64,000 nucleotides of DNA from Hyphomicrobiales bacterium (GCA_900470805.1 UCCA01000008.1:62001-126000); one strand, 5' to 3'; counted from the stretch's first letter, positions 46,444 to 55,638 are shown. Program-made: numbers and translations. The notes: generated by a model not told the origin, from the sequence alone.

Positions 46444-48885
46444 ATGGCGGATTTTATCGCAGTTATCCGGCGGGCAGTCGACGGCCTGACCGACAATACG
46501 CCCGATATGCGGGTGAAGGTTTACGAGCGTGCTCGCGGTGCCGTCCAGCGGCAGCTCGAGAACATGAAGCCGCGTCCGCCCGAGGCCATGCTGCAACGGC
46601 AGATGGAAAAGCTCGAAGCCGCCATTCGCGAAGTCGAAGCCGAGCATGCCGATGCATTGCCGGCCGATGATGATGTCGGCGTTTCGGATGCTGTTGCGGA
46701 AGCGCCGATCCAGACCGCCGAACCCGATGTGGTGGCGGCTCCTGAGCCCGTCGCTGAGCCGGTAGCGGAACCTCTTGCGGCAGAGTCGGTCTATGAGCCA
46801 GAGGCTCCTGTCGAACCTGTCTATCATGAGACTGCGGAGGAGGAAGCTCCGGTCGCTGCTGCGCCCGTCGCGCATGAAGAGACCGCGCCTTATGAGGAAC
46901 CGGCTCAAGACTATGCGCCGGAACCGGATGTTCGCGACGAGCCTGCTGTCCATGCCGACCATTACCTGGACGTTGCCGCCGAAGCGCCGGTTGCTGACGA
47001 TATCAGTCACGAACCTCAGCTGTCCGAGCCCGTAGAGCCGTGGCAGCTTCCCGACGACGCGCCGGTTCACGCGCCGGTCGCGCACGAAACATCCCTGCAT
47101 GATTTCGCTCCGGTACCTGACGTCGAGCCGTATGTGGACCCGATCGAGGAAGTTGAACCGGCTGCTCAGCCGGTTTCCCGCGATTTCGATCTGAGCAACC
47201 GCCTGGTGGAGCCTGTCCCTGCCTTCGAGCAGCCGCACGAATTTGTCGAACAGGTCAGGGACGAACCGCTTCACGCCGATGCGGCCGGTCACTTCGATCC
47301 GATCTGGAATGAGCCTGCCGAAGAAGTGCCGGAAGCCACGACGCGGACGCTCGAACCGACCGATTGGGCTCTTGAGGAGCTGCGTCAGTTTTCCGAGACC
47401 TCGCGTGTCGCGCCTGCCAACGATGCTGCCCGGGCATTCGACGACGTGATCGCCGGCCTTGAGCATCCGCCCGAGCCAGCACAGGCTGTTGAACCGGTGA
47501 AAATGCCGGCGGCCAACGAGAGCTTCTCGTGGGAATCGGCCGCCTTCGACGACCTGCCTCCGATCGAAAATGAGAAAAAGGCTCCGGCCGCAGTTCCTCA
47601 CGACGATGGTGAGCTGTTCTCCGAAATCCACGGTGCTTCGGCGCCGAAGGCCGACGTTGCGACCAACGACGCCTGGCAGGAGGCAACGAAACTTCGCGGA
47701 TACGACAACCGCGGTGTTGTGGCCGAAGACGACGACGGACTGTCGCTCGGAAACACCGACAGCGACATCGCCGCGAAGTTCCAGGGCAAGAATTTTCGCA
47801 TGGAGCCGAAGCGCAGCCGCTTCGGTATCGGGTCGATCATCGGCCTTCTGGTGGCGCTTGCCGTCGTCGGCGGTGGCGCCTACGCGGCGTGGACGCATCA
47901 GGGTGCCTTGACAGAGATGGTCAAGGGCCTCGTCAGTGCGGCGCCGTCGCAGACAGCCCAGACAGCAACAACGACACCGCCTGCCGCTGGAACCGCAGCA
48001 CCTGCCGCCGGCACAAGCGATGTCACGCCTTCGGCGCCTGCCGAAGCGCAAAAGGACGTCGCCTCGCTTGACGGCGCGGCCGCCGGCAACAAGTTCACCC
48101 AGCGTCTGCGTGCCGACGGCACCGAGGTCGATAGCGGTCCGGCCGCGGCGCCGAGCACACAGGTTGCCGAAGGAAAGTCGGTCGCGGAGCAGAACGTGGC
48201 GTCGTCGGATCCCGTCGCGCCGGCTGCAAGCGCTGCACCTGCAACAGCTACGCCGCCTGCCGCTCCGGCGGCCGGTGCCACTGCCCCGACCACGCCCGCG
48301 ACAGCGCAGACCGCACCCGCCGGAAGCAGCGAGAAGATGTTCCTTTACGAGGAGCGTATCGGCCAGAGTTCACCGACGGCCATCCAGGGTTCGATCGTCT
48401 GGAGCGTCCAGCGCGAAGCCGGTGCCGATGGCAAGCAGGAAGCCTCGGTGCAGGGCACACTCACGGTTCCCGAGCGCAATCTGACGGCGCAGCTGAACTT
48501 CAAGCGTAACTCCGATCCGTCGTTGCCCGCGAGCCATATCGTCGAGATGGTGTTCTCGCTGCCGGCGAATTTCGAAGGCGGCGCGATCGATAGCGTTCAG
48601 CGGATTTCGATGAAGCGCACCGAACAGGATCGCGGCGATGCCCTGATCGCGGTGCCGGCGAAGATCACCGACGATTTCCACATGATCGCGCTCAACGACT
48701 ACCCCGATGCCCGCAAGTCCAATCTCGACCTGCTGGCGACGCGCGACTGGATCGATATCCCGATCACCTATCGCAATGGTCGCCGTGCGCTGCTGACCAT
48801 GCAGAAGGGAACGACCGGGGCGGAAGCATTCACGACCGCCATCCGCGAATGGAACGCGGCCGGTGATGTTTCGACCAGCCAGTAA
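46444..48885 (+). CDS. Large uncharacterised membrane-anchored protein: acidic Pro/Ala-rich region, one TM, extracytoplasmic domain
   Basis: I do not recognise a characterised family. Of 813 residues, 1-60 form a basic helical segment (VYERARGAVQRQLENM) and about 75-445 are low complexity, rich in Glu, Pro, Ala and Val. A single TM follows at about 461-482 (IGSIIGLLVALAVVGGGAYAAW), then an Ala/Thr/Pro linker to about 630, and a folded C-terminal domain (about 635-805) with KMFLYEERIGQ and DWIDIPITYRNGRRALL. With the TM in this orientation, the acidic region is cytosolic and the C-terminal domain periplasmic. It lies between purA and rpoH. It could be an envelope scaffold, which is speculation. 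Confidence 0.8.
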   Translation: MADFIAVIRRAVDGLTDNTPDMRVKVYERARGAVQRQLENMKPRPPEAMLQRQMEKLEAAIREVEAEHADALPADDDVGVSDAVAEAPIQTAEPDVVAAPEPVAEPVAEPLAAESVYEPEAPVEPVYHETAEEEAPVAAAPVAHEETAPYEEPAQDYAPEPDVRDEPAVHADHYLDVAAEAPVADDISHEPQLSEPVEPWQLPDDAPVHAPVAHETSLHDFAPVPDVEPYVDPIEEVEPAAQPVSRDFDLSNRLVEPVPAFEQPHEFVEQVRDEPLHADAAGHFDPIWNEPAEEVPEATTRTLEPTDWALEELRQFSETSRVAPANDAARAFDDVIAGLEHPPEPAQAVEPVKMPAANESFSWESAAFDDLPPIENEKKAPAAVPHDDGELFSEIHGASAPKADVATNDAWQEATKLRGYDNRGVVAEDDDGLSLGNTDSDIAAKFQGKNFRMEPKRSRFGIGSIIGLLVALAVVGGGAYAAWTHQGALTEMVKGLVSAAPSQTAQTATTTPPAAGTAAPAAGTSDVTPSAPAEAQKDVASLDGAAAGNKFTQRLRADGTEVDSGPAAAPSTQVAEGKSVAEQNVASSDPVAPAASAAPATATPPAAPAAGATAPTTPATAQTAPAGSSEKMFLYEERIGQSSPTAIQGSIVWSVQREAGADGKQEASVQGTLTVPERNLTAQLNFKRNSDPSLPASHIVEMVFSLPANFEGGAIDSVQRISMKRTEQDRGDALIAVPAKITDDFHMIALNDYPDARKSNLDLLATRDWIDIPITYRNGRRALLTMQKGTTGAEAFTTAIREWNAAGDVSTSQ

Positions 48886-48908
48886 GGCTGGTTGATCGGA
48901 CCAAACGA

Positions 48909-48936
48909 AAAGGGCGGGTCGCAAGACCCGCCCTTT
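48909..48936. terminator. Bidirectional terminator between the large gene and rpoH
   Basis: A perfect 12-bp stem, AAAGGGCGGGTC with GACCCGCCCTTT, has a GCAA tetraloop. T-rich flanks on both strands serve the two convergent genes. Confidence 0.85.
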
Positions 48937-48959
48937 CTCTATTGTCGCTTCAGCTGAAA

Positions 48960-49868
48960 TCAGGCTGTCGCTTCGACGACGCGAACAGCCTTGGCGCGGT
49001 CGAGCGCTTCCTTGCGCACGGCATCCTGGACCTTCTCGAAGGCGCGAACCTCGATCTGGCGCACGCGCTCGCGGCTGATGTCGAACTCTGTCGAGAGGTC
49101 CTCGAGCGTGATCGGATCTTCCGACAGGCGACGGGCCTCGAAGATGCGACGTTCGCGGTCGTTGAGGACGCTCATCGCCTTGGCCAGCATGCGGCGGCGG
49201 GTGTCGAGCTCGTCCTGTTCGATCAGGATCGCTTCCTGGCTCTCGTGATCGTCGACCAGCCAATCCTGCCACTGGCCGGAATCGCCTTCGGACGCCTTGA
49301 TCGGCGCGTTCAACGAAGCATCGCCGGAGAGGCGACGGTTCATCGAGATCACTTCTTCCTCGGAAACGCGCAGCTTGGTGGCAATCTCCGTTACGTGTTC
49401 CGGCTTCAGGTCACCCTCGTCGATGGCCTGTATACGGCCCTTCAGACGGCGCAGATTGAAGAACAGGCGCTTCTGGTTGGCGGTCGTTCCCATCTTGACG
49501 AGCGACCAGGACCGCAGGATGTATTCCTGGATCGAGGCCTTGATCCACCACATGGCATAGGTTGCCAAGCGGAAGCCGCGTTCAGGGTCGAACTTCTTGA
49601 CGGCCTGCATCAGGCCGACATTGCCTTCAGACACGACTTCGCCGATCGGCAGGCCGTAGCCGCGATAGCCCATGGCGATCTTGGCAACGAGACGCAGATG
49701 GCTTGTGACAAGACGATGCGCAGCGTCACGATCGCCGTGTTCTGAATACCGCTTTGCCAGCATGTATTCTTCCTGCGGCTCCAGCATCGGGAACTTGCGG
49801 ATTTCGTCGAGATAACGATTGAGACCGGCTTCGCCGGCGGTAATGGACGGCAAACTGCTTCGGGCCAT
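48960..49868 (-). CDS. rpoH: RNA polymerase heat-shock sigma factor RpoH (sigma-32)
   Basis: A 302-residue group 3 sigma factor. Region 2 has EVVSEGNVGLMQAVKKFDPERGFRLATYAMWWIKASIQEYIL. The RpoH box QKRLFFNLRR near residue 130 identifies it as sigma-32. Region 4 ends in ERRIFEARRLSEDPITLEDL and SRERVRQIEVRAFEKVQ. GGAGGGTGCAATA precedes the start. It directs transcription of chaperone and protease genes after heat or envelope stress. Many rhizobia have two rpoH genes; this is the one linked to an RluD-type gene. Confidence 0.97.
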   Translation of the reverse strand: MARSSLPSITAGEAGLNRYLDEIRKFPMLEPQEEYMLAKRYSEHGDRDAAHRLVTSHLRLVAKIAMGYRGYGLPIGEVVSEGNVGLMQAVKKFDPERGFRLATYAMWWIKASIQEYILRSWSLVKMGTTANQKRLFFNLRRLKGRIQAIDEGDLKPEHVTEIATKLRVSEEEVISMNRRLSGDASLNAPIKASEGDSGQWQDWLVDDHESQEAILIEQDELDTRRRMLAKAMSVLNDRERRIFEARRLSEDPITLEDLSTEFDISRERVRQIEVRAFEKVQDAVRKEALDRAKAVRVVEATA

Positions 49869-50053
49869 TATTGCACCCTCCTATCTAGATTCCGATCCCC
49901 GCTTGGACGCGTCCCTGCGTCTTGAAGGCGAACCGGGAACGTGCGGCTCTTGGGGAGCCCGCACGAAGTCAGTGTAGAGATAAGTGTGGCGAAACCGTAG
50001 TTCAAGGCTCTGCAGTGCTTCACAATGGCGTGACGGGGAGCCATGCGCGGTCG

Positions 50054-51088
50054 TTACAGCTCGGCGGCGCGCAGGGCCTCGATCAGTTCGATCATATCAT
50101 CCGGCAGCGGAATCTCGAAGCGCATGACTTCGCCGCTGCGCGGATGCTCGAACTGCAGCATGTAGGCATGCAGAGCTTGGCGTCCGAAGCCGTTCACCAC
50201 CTCCTTGGCCGCCTCGGGCAGGAGGTTCGCCTTGGTCTTGTAATGCGCGCCATAGACCATGTCGCCAAGCAGCGGGTGGCCGATGTGGGCCATGTGGACG
50301 CGAATCTGGTGGGTGCGGCCGGTTTCCAGGTGGCACTCGACGAGCGAGGCCAGCGACAAGGAGTTCGGTGTCTCGTGGAAACGTTCCAGCACCTCGTAAT
50401 GGGTGATCGCCTCGTCGGCATCTGGTGTGCCCGGGCGCTTGACGGCGCGGCGGGTGCGGTCGCCGGTGTCGCGGCCGAGCGGCGCGTCGATGCTGCCGGT
50501 CAGCGTGCGCGGACGGCCCCAGACGACGGCCTGGTAGGCGCGCTCGATCGGCATGGTGCGGCCGTGGTCGGCGAACTGTGCCGAGAGATGGCGATGGGCG
50601 ATGTCGTTCTTGGCAACGACCATGACACCCGTCGTGTCCTTGTCGAGGCGGTGAACGATACCGGGGCGACGCACGCCGCCGATGCCCGAGAGCGTGTCGC
50701 CGCAATGGTAGATCAAGGCGTTGACCAGCGTTCCTGTCCAGTTGCCGGCAGCTGGGTGTACCACCATGCCTGTGGGTTTGGAGATGACGATCAGGTCTTC
50801 ATCTTCATAGAGGATGTCGAGCGGGATGTTCTCGCCCTGCGGCGTCGGATCTTCCGGTTCCGGCAGGGTGATCTCGAAGACGTCGCCGGGGCGCACCTTC
50901 TTTTTCGGATCGGCAACCACGACGCCCTTGGAGGTGACCTGGCCGTCCTTGATCAGCGCCTGGATGCGGCTGCGGGAGAATTCCGTCCCGAGTTCCGCCG
51001 TCATCCAAGAATCAAGCCGGCCTTCAGCGTGTTCATCCGCCGTCAGGACTTTCATATTGCCGGCTGCTTGTTTAAAGGGGTCGCTCAA
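50054..51088 (-). CDS. rluD: RluA family 23S rRNA pseudouridine synthase (RluD-like)
   Basis: A 344-residue protein with an N-terminal S4 RNA-binding domain (residues about 20-90, RLDSWMTAELGTEFSRSRIQALIKDG) and a pseudouridine synthase domain. The catalytic Asp lies in HRLDKDTTGVMVV near residue 145. The likely start is a TTG at 51088, with GGAGAAG upstream; an ATG 33 nt further in would remove residues before MKVLTADE. It modifies 23S rRNA. A 185-nt gap separates its stop from the rpoH start on the same strand. Confidence 0.92.
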   Translation of the reverse strand: MSDPFKQAAGNMKVLTADEHAEGRLDSWMTAELGTEFSRSRIQALIKDGQVTSKGVVVADPKKKVRPGDVFEITLPEPEDPTPQGENIPLDILYEDEDLIVISKPTGMVVHPAAGNWTGTLVNALIYHCGDTLSGIGGVRRPGIVHRLDKDTTGVMVVAKNDIAHRHLSAQFADHGRTMPIERAYQAVVWGRPRTLTGSIDAPLGRDTGDRTRRAVKRPGTPDADEAITHYEVLERFHETPNSLSLASLVECHLETGRTHQIRVHMAHIGHPLLGDMVYGAHYKTKANLLPEAAKEVVNGFGRQALHAYMLQFEHPRSGEVMRFEIPLPDDMIELIEALRAAEL

Positions 51089-51131
51089 GACGCTTCTTCT
51101 CCGAAGTATTTTATAGAATGGAACGCCACAT

Positions 51132-51518
51132 ATGACGAATGTCCAGCCAGAAGACGATCAGGAAGAAAAACCCCTCGATCCGGCCATGGAAAGTGTCCGA
51201 CGCAAGATGATCCGCCTGCAGATCGTCTCGGGTGTCATCATGTTCGTGAGCCTTATGGCGGTCTTCGGCGCGGTTGTCTACAAGACGATGCGCGCGCCGG
51301 CCAAGGAGCCCGTGGCGTCGGCATCGACCGGTATTCCGTCGGATGCACCAGTTTCCGTGACCGCCAATCTACCCTCGGGCTTCGTCATCCAGTCGTCGTC
51401 GCTGTCGGGCGGCCAGATCATGTTCTTCGGCGCGACGGCCGATGGCGTGCTGAAATCGCTGGTGTTCGATATCAAGGCCGGGCGCATCGTCGCCGACGTC
51501 ACCGTCAACGGCGGCTGA
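51132..51518 (+). CDS. Small uncharacterised single-TM protein
   Basis: A 128-residue protein with an acidic N-terminus of about 28 residues, one TM (LQIVSGVIMFVSLMAVFGAVVY) and an 80-residue extracytoplasmic tail (SGFVIQSSSLSGGQIMFFGA). I do not know its function. It is divergent from the rluD-like gene and 5 nt upstream of the SpoU methyltransferase gene, so the two share a transcript. Confidence 0.75.
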   Translation: MTNVQPEDDQEEKPLDPAMESVRRKMIRLQIVSGVIMFVSLMAVFGAVVYKTMRAPAKEPVASASTGIPSDAPVSVTANLPSGFVIQSSSLSGGQIMFFGATADGVLKSLVFDIKAGRIVADVTVNGG

Positions 51519-51523
51519 GCCGG

Positions 51524-52345
51524 ATGGCGCCGCAGCTGATCGCGATCGACAGTGCAGACGACGTCAGGATCGCCGAGTTTCGCGATATCCGCGAACGCGA
51601 CCTGACCGGACGGCATGGCCGCTTCATCGCGGAAGGCACCGTTGTTCTGCGGATGCTGGCGGAAGCGCATCGCGCCGGTGGCGATTTTGTCGCCGAGAAG
51701 GTGCTGCTGCTGCGCAACCGCGTCGAGGGCGTCTCCGATATTCTCGACCGGCTGCCGGACGATGTTCCCGTCTATGTCGCCGAGGCTGAGGTGCTCGACA
51801 GCATTGTCGGCTTCCATCTGCACCGTGGCGTGCTGGCGCTCGGGCGGCGCGAGCCGCGTATGGGCGATCTGATCGACCGGTTGCCGGAGCGCTCGCTGGT
51901 TCTGGTCGGCTGCGGCATCTCCAATCACGACAATGCCGGCTCGATGTTCCGCAACGCCGCTGCTTTCAACGCCGACGCCATCCTTCTCGACGAGACCTCG
52001 TGCGATCCGCTCTATCGTAAGGCGATCCGCGTTTCGGTCGGTTCGGTGCTGAGTGTACCCTATCAGCGCGGCGGCGATGCGCTTGCTCTGCTGACGCAGC
52101 TGGCGGAGCGGAACTTTGCCATCTGGTCGCTATCGCCGCGCGGCGAGACCGACATCCGCGCGATACCGCCGTCGGATCGCATGGCGCTGGTGGTTGGTAC
52201 AGAGGGCGACGGGTTGCCGCAAGAAGTGCTGTCGCGTTTTCGCAGTGCGCGTATTCCGCAGTCGGTGGGGCTCGACAGCCTCAACGTCGCGACCGCGACG
52301 GGAATCGCGCTGTTTGCCATGTCTTCGGCGGCAAGCCGTATCTAA
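51524..52345 (+). CDS. TrmH/SpoU family RNA 2'-O-methyltransferase
   Basis: A 273-residue protein. The N-terminal 110 residues form an L30e-like substrate-binding domain. The SPOUT domain follows with motif 1 NHDNAGSMFRNAAAF (catalytic Arg), motif 2 ALVVGTEGDGLP and motif 3 DSLNVATATGIALF. It methylates a ribose in tRNA or rRNA with S-adenosylmethionine; the target nucleotide cannot be told. The start ATG at 51524 lies 5 nt after the upstream stop. Confidence 0.9.
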   Translation: MAPQLIAIDSADDVRIAEFRDIRERDLTGRHGRFIAEGTVVLRMLAEAHRAGGDFVAEKVLLLRNRVEGVSDILDRLPDDVPVYVAEAEVLDSIVGFHLHRGVLALGRREPRMGDLIDRLPERSLVLVGCGISNHDNAGSMFRNAAAFNADAILLDETSCDPLYRKAIRVSVGSVLSVPYQRGGDALALLTQLAERNFAIWSLSPRGETDIRAIPPSDRMALVVGTEGDGLPQEVLSRFRSARIPQSVGLDSLNVATATGIALFAMSSAASRI

Positions 52346-52360
52346 CGTTTCTGGACTGAA

Positions 52361-53521
52361 CTAGCCGGGTTGTGACAGGATGGTCGCGGCGCGCTGGGCA
52401 AGGTCGATCCGCTCGCCTTCCTTTGGCTCCACCGCATCCGGCAACAATGCGCGGATCGGCGAGCCTGCGCCTTCTTTAATGGCGGTCAGTGCGACCATCT
52501 CTGCGGCAATGCCTGAGATCTCGTTGCGAATGGCGTTGTCACCCGCAGCATTGAGCCGGGCGCTAAGGATTTCTTCCGACACGGCGGCGCTGCGGGCCCG
52601 GACCTCTTCGGCAAGACGGGCTGCGATCGCGGCGGTATCGAGTTCTGGCACGGGCTTTTCCTCTGCGGCGGGGGCGTCTGCGGGTGCCGCCGCGACGATT
52701 GCGGCAAGACCGGATGCGCGCAGAGCGCGGTTGGCCTTGCGCAGGTCGGCATTGGTCGCCTTGATCTGATCCCTCAGCTTAGCCACTTCCTGCTGGCGTC
52801 GGCCGAGAAGCGCGTCCTTGTCTGCTATCGCGGTCTTGTCACGTTCCGCACGGTCCTCGAGGCGGATGACGGTGTGTTCCTGCTGCGTCAGCTTCAGTTC
52901 GGCATCCTTGGCGCGCTTCTGCAGGAGGTTGACGTCCTGGCGAAGGTTTTCGCGTTCGTTGCGCAGTGCATTGAACTTGAAATTGAGGCTCTCGATTTCG
53001 GTTTCGCGCGCCGCCATGTCGATCTTCAGATTGTCGGACTGTTCGGCCAGCTTGTTGAGGCGGATGCGCAGCGCGTCGAGTTCACCTTCCTTTGCGGCGG
53101 CGGCCTGCTCGGCGATGTGCAGGCTGGTCTTCAACTGGCTGATGTAGTTCTCGTCCTTGCGCAGATGCGAGCGCAGCTCGGCGGCCTCGACGCTCATGTC
53201 GGCGATCTGTGACTGCAAGCCGCCGATCTCGGACGCGAAGTGGCCGGCGTCGCGGGCGATCTGGTCGTGCTTGAGCTGCAGGGACATGGATTTTTCGCGT
53301 TCGCGAATCAGATCCTGCGTCGTGCGCGCGTTCTCGGCGGCGTAAAGCGCGCGGACCATGTCCTTTTGTGCGCGGACTTCCTGCGGGCTGAGCGGCATCG
53401 TCGCACGCATTCGGTTCTCGGTGTAGGAGACGATACGGCGGTGCACGGCCGGCGATACGAGGAAAACCAGGAACGCCGCGGCCAGAAAGCCCAGTCCGAA
53501 CAAGAGCGCGTATTCGATCAC
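52361..53521 (-). CDS. Uncharacterised N-terminally anchored coiled-coil protein
   Basis: A 386-residue protein from a GTG start. Residues 1-25 are one TM (YALLFGLGFLAAAFLVFLVS). Residues about 45-280 are continuous heptad-rich coiled coil (for example RNERENLRQDVNLLQKRAKDAELKL), and the last 100 form an acidic Ala-rich tail. The layout resembles a membrane-tethered scaffold or cell-division and envelope spacer. I cannot name a family. It converges with the methyltransferase gene and lies next to eipA, both transcribed from the minus strand. Confidence 0.75.
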   Translation of the reverse strand: MIEYALLFGLGFLAAAFLVFLVSPAVHRRIVSYTENRMRATMPLSPQEVRAQKDMVRALYAAENARTTQDLIREREKSMSLQLKHDQIARDAGHFASEIGGLQSQIADMSVEAAELRSHLRKDENYISQLKTSLHIAEQAAAAKEGELDALRIRLNKLAEQSDNLKIDMAARETEIESLNFKFNALRNERENLRQDVNLLQKRAKDAELKLTQQEHTVIRLEDRAERDKTAIADKDALLGRRQQEVAKLRDQIKATNADLRKANRALRASGLAAIVAAAPADAPAAEEKPVPELDTAAIAARLAEEVRARSAAVSEEILSARLNAAGDNAIRNEISGIAAEMVALTAIKEGAGSPIRALLPDAVEPKEGERIDLAQRAATILSQPG

Positions 53522-53641
53522 GGCGAGGCCACTGCTTCCAGAAGTTGATTTGCGTCAGGTCCAATGATTAAGCGGACCGCGCCGATAGGGCAAGTGGCGG
53601 ATCGGTAACGGCGAGGGAGAGTTCGCCGTTACCGCTTATAA

Positions 53642-54238
53642 TCAGAAGGGGTTCCAGGTCGGGCTCGGCGTGACCTTGATGTAGCCGACGTTGAGACCGA
53701 GGCGGGCGCCAACGCCGGTGCGGATCGGCACGACGAGGACGTTGTTGTTCTTGAGCAGCGTCATGCCGAAGCCGGCGATGACGAAGGCCTGGCCGCTGAC
53801 GCCGCCGAAGCGGGCGTAGATGGCGTCAGTGGAGGGCAGGTCGTAGACCAGCATCATGACCCGGCTGCCCTGGCCGCCGTAGTCGATGCCCAGCGACGGG
53901 CCCTGCCAGTAGAGCGAATGCTCACCGGCGTTCTTGGTGTTGAGCTGGCCTTCGCCGTAGGTGAGGCCGGCGATGAAGGCGCCGGAGCCTTCCTGGCCGA
54001 GGATATAGCCGTTCGGCAAGCCGTACTTCTGGAAGGCGGCTTCGACCACCTTGGCAAGGCCGCCGCTGGTGGAGCCGAAGAAGGAATGTCCGGCGTCGAC
54101 GATTTCCTGCACGGTGTACTGGCTGCTGTTGGCCTGCTGTGCAGATGCCTGCGTGCCTGCGAGCATCAGGCACGACAGAGCCAGCAGGGCAAGGGGCCGG
54201 CAGTGTGCCAGAAATCTTCCTAGGATTGAGGGGCGCAT
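53642..54238 (-). CDS. eipA: DUF1134 envelope protein, EipA-like
   Basis: A 198-residue exported protein. The signal peptide ends in GTQASAQQ (about residue 34), and the mature part contains GQEGSGAFIAGLTYGEG, GPSLGIDYGGQGSR and RTGVGARLGLNVGYIKVTP near the C-terminus, which I recognise as DUF1134. The Brucella member EipA is a small beta-barrel periplasmic protein needed for envelope integrity and reported to be CtrA-controlled. A CtrA-like box lies 72 nt upstream, and chpT is divergent from it. Confidence 0.85.
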   Translation of the reverse strand: MRPSILGRFLAHCRPLALLALSCLMLAGTQASAQQANSSQYTVQEIVDAGHSFFGSTSGGLAKVVEAAFQKYGLPNGYILGQEGSGAFIAGLTYGEGQLNTKNAGEHSLYWQGPSLGIDYGGQGSRVMMLVYDLPSTDAIYARFGGVSGQAFVIAGFGMTLLKNNNVLVVPIRTGVGARLGLNVGYIKVTPSPTWNPF

Positions 54239-54309
54239 GGTGTCATCCGTTCATCATGGTCGATACTTGGAGCCGTTTCCGGCGTTTCTGTCATTTTGCG
54301 CGGATGGTC

Positions 54310-54325
54310 TTAACAATCGGTTTAC
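54310..54325. promoter_or_regulatory. Candidate CtrA box between eipA and chpT
   Basis: TTAA-N7-TTTAC (54310-54325) differs by one base from the CtrA consensus TTAA-N7-TTAAC. A GANTC methylation site (54401-54405) lies nearby, just upstream of chpT. Position suits control of eipA. Confidence 0.45.
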
Positions 54326-54424
54326 CAAATATGGTGTCATTATGGCGCCCAGTACGCGCGCAAACTTCGTGCAATGATGAAGCAATATGTGTGGCGGAAT
54401 GAATCACCGCCCCTGGAGACAATG

Positions 54425-55078
54425 ATGTCAAAGAACCCAAACCTTACACTCACCGGCCCGGATCTGGCCGCGCTTCTCTGCAGCCGTGTTTGCCATGACG
54501 TCATCTCGCCGGTGGGCGCGATCAACAACGGCCTGGAACTGCTCGACGAGGGTGGTGCCGATGCCGACGCCATGGATCTTATCCGCACAAGCGCGCTGAA
54601 CGCCTCCGTCCGTCTCAAATTCGCACGCCTTGCCTTTGGCGCTTCCGGTTCCGTCGGCGCGTCGATCGACACCGGTGAAGCCGAGCGTGCCGCCAAGGAT
54701 TTTGCCGCAGCCGAGAAGAAGACTGAGGTCGTCTGGAACGGACCGCGGGCGATCATTCCGAAGAACCGCGTCAAGTTGCTGCTGAACCTCTTCCTGGTCG
54801 CCTATTCTTCAATCCCGCGCGGCGGACAGATCGACATCACGCTGGAGAACCCGGAACTCGACGCCAAGTTCACGCTCGTTGCCAAGGGCAAGCTGATGCG
54901 TCTTCCGCCGAAGTTCGTGGAGATTTCCACCGGCGAGATCGAGGAGGCGATCGACGCGCACACGATCCAGCCCTACTACGCGGTGTTGCTGGCAGACGAG
55001 TGCAGCATGAAGCTCGGCCACAGCGCAACAGCAGAAGAAATCACCTTCACAGCGGAAATCGTTCCCGAGGCGGCTTAA
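54425..55078 (+). CDS. chpT: Histidine phosphotransferase ChpT
   Basis: A 217-residue protein from the ATG at 54425, which has GGAG 6 nt upstream; another ATG at 54422 and one at 54374 are in frame. Helix 1 contains CSRVCHDVISPVGAINNGLELL, with the phosphoryl-accepting His of ChpT. The C-terminal half is a degenerate ATPase-like fold. In Caulobacter and Brucella it passes phosphate from CckA to CtrA and CpdR. ctrA lies 600 nt downstream and in opposite orientation. The stop region is a perfect palindrome GGCGGCTTAAGCCGCC (55069-55084). Confidence 0.92.
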   Translation: MSKNPNLTLTGPDLAALLCSRVCHDVISPVGAINNGLELLDEGGADADAMDLIRTSALNASVRLKFARLAFGASGSVGASIDTGEAERAAKDFAAAEKKTEVVWNGPRAIIPKNRVKLLLNLFLVAYSSIPRGGQIDITLENPELDAKFTLVAKGKLMRLPPKFVEISTGEIEEAIDAHTIQPYYAVLLADECSMKLGHSATAEEITFTAEIVPEAA

Positions 55079-55198
55079 GCCGCCGACCGGAAATACTCGG
55101 CTATTGGTTGCATCTAAGTAATAATTCCTTAGCCTAATGTTTCTATCCTTGCGTCTTGAGAAGGCCCGCCGGGACAGAAGTTGGGCAATGGAGCAGCG

Positions 55199-55561
55199 AT
55201 GCAGAGGTTCATGATCACGGATTCGTCGGACGTCGTCCGAAAGGTTGGAAAGCGTATTCTTTCCGAGCTTGATTTCATGGTCAGTGAAGCCGCAAGCGCC
55301 AGCGAGGCATTGTCCCACTGCCAGGTCGAACTGCCTGATTACCTCATCGTCGATTCCGGCATGGATGGCGCGCTCGATCTGATCGTCGCCGTCCGCGCCA
55401 TGGACGGCGGCAAAGAGGTCAAGATCTACTACTGCGTCATCGAGGCCGATCTGAAGAAACTGATGATGGGCAAGCGGGCAGGGGCCACGGACTTCCTGCT
55501 GAAGCCTTTCGATCGCAAGATCCTGACGGCCGTCTTCGGCAATCGCGCCATCGCCGCCTGA
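55199..55561 (+). CDS. Single-domain response regulator between chpT and ctrA
   Basis: A 120-residue stand-alone receiver. The phospho-acceptor is Asp52 in LIVDSGMDG, and the conserved Lys lies in DFLLKPF. The acidic pocket reads ITDSS, with only one Asp (Asp8) where CheY has two. The IYYCVIEADLKKLMMGKRAG stretch before the Lys is distinctive. It is not CpdR or DivK by sequence. Its place between chpT and ctrA suggests it receives phosphate from ChpT or competes for it. The ATG at 55199 is chosen over one 18 nt upstream. Confidence 0.85.
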   Translation: MQRFMITDSSDVVRKVGKRILSELDFMVSEAASASEALSHCQVELPDYLIVDSGMDGALDLIVAVRAMDGGKEVKIYYCVIEADLKKLMMGKRAGATDFLLKPFDRKILTAVFGNRAIAA

Positions 55562-55588
55562 TATTTCCACTGAACAATCAAAGTGCAT

Positions 55589-55611
55589 AAGCCGCCCTGA
55601 AAAGGCGGCTT
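55589..55611 (+). terminator. Terminator of the response regulator gene
   Basis: AAGCCGCC pairs with GGCGGCTT across a 7-nt loop, 27 nt after the receiver stop. TCGTGTTTC follows. Confidence 0.6.
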
Positions 55612-55638
55612 TCGTGTTTCTGACCTGAAGAGCAGACA

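Noticed and set aside
49922..52345. An 807-codon plus-strand frame
   Set aside because: Only the last 273 codons (from 51524) are a real gene (SpoU methyltransferase). The rest is antisense to the RluD-like gene and shadows the small TM gene.
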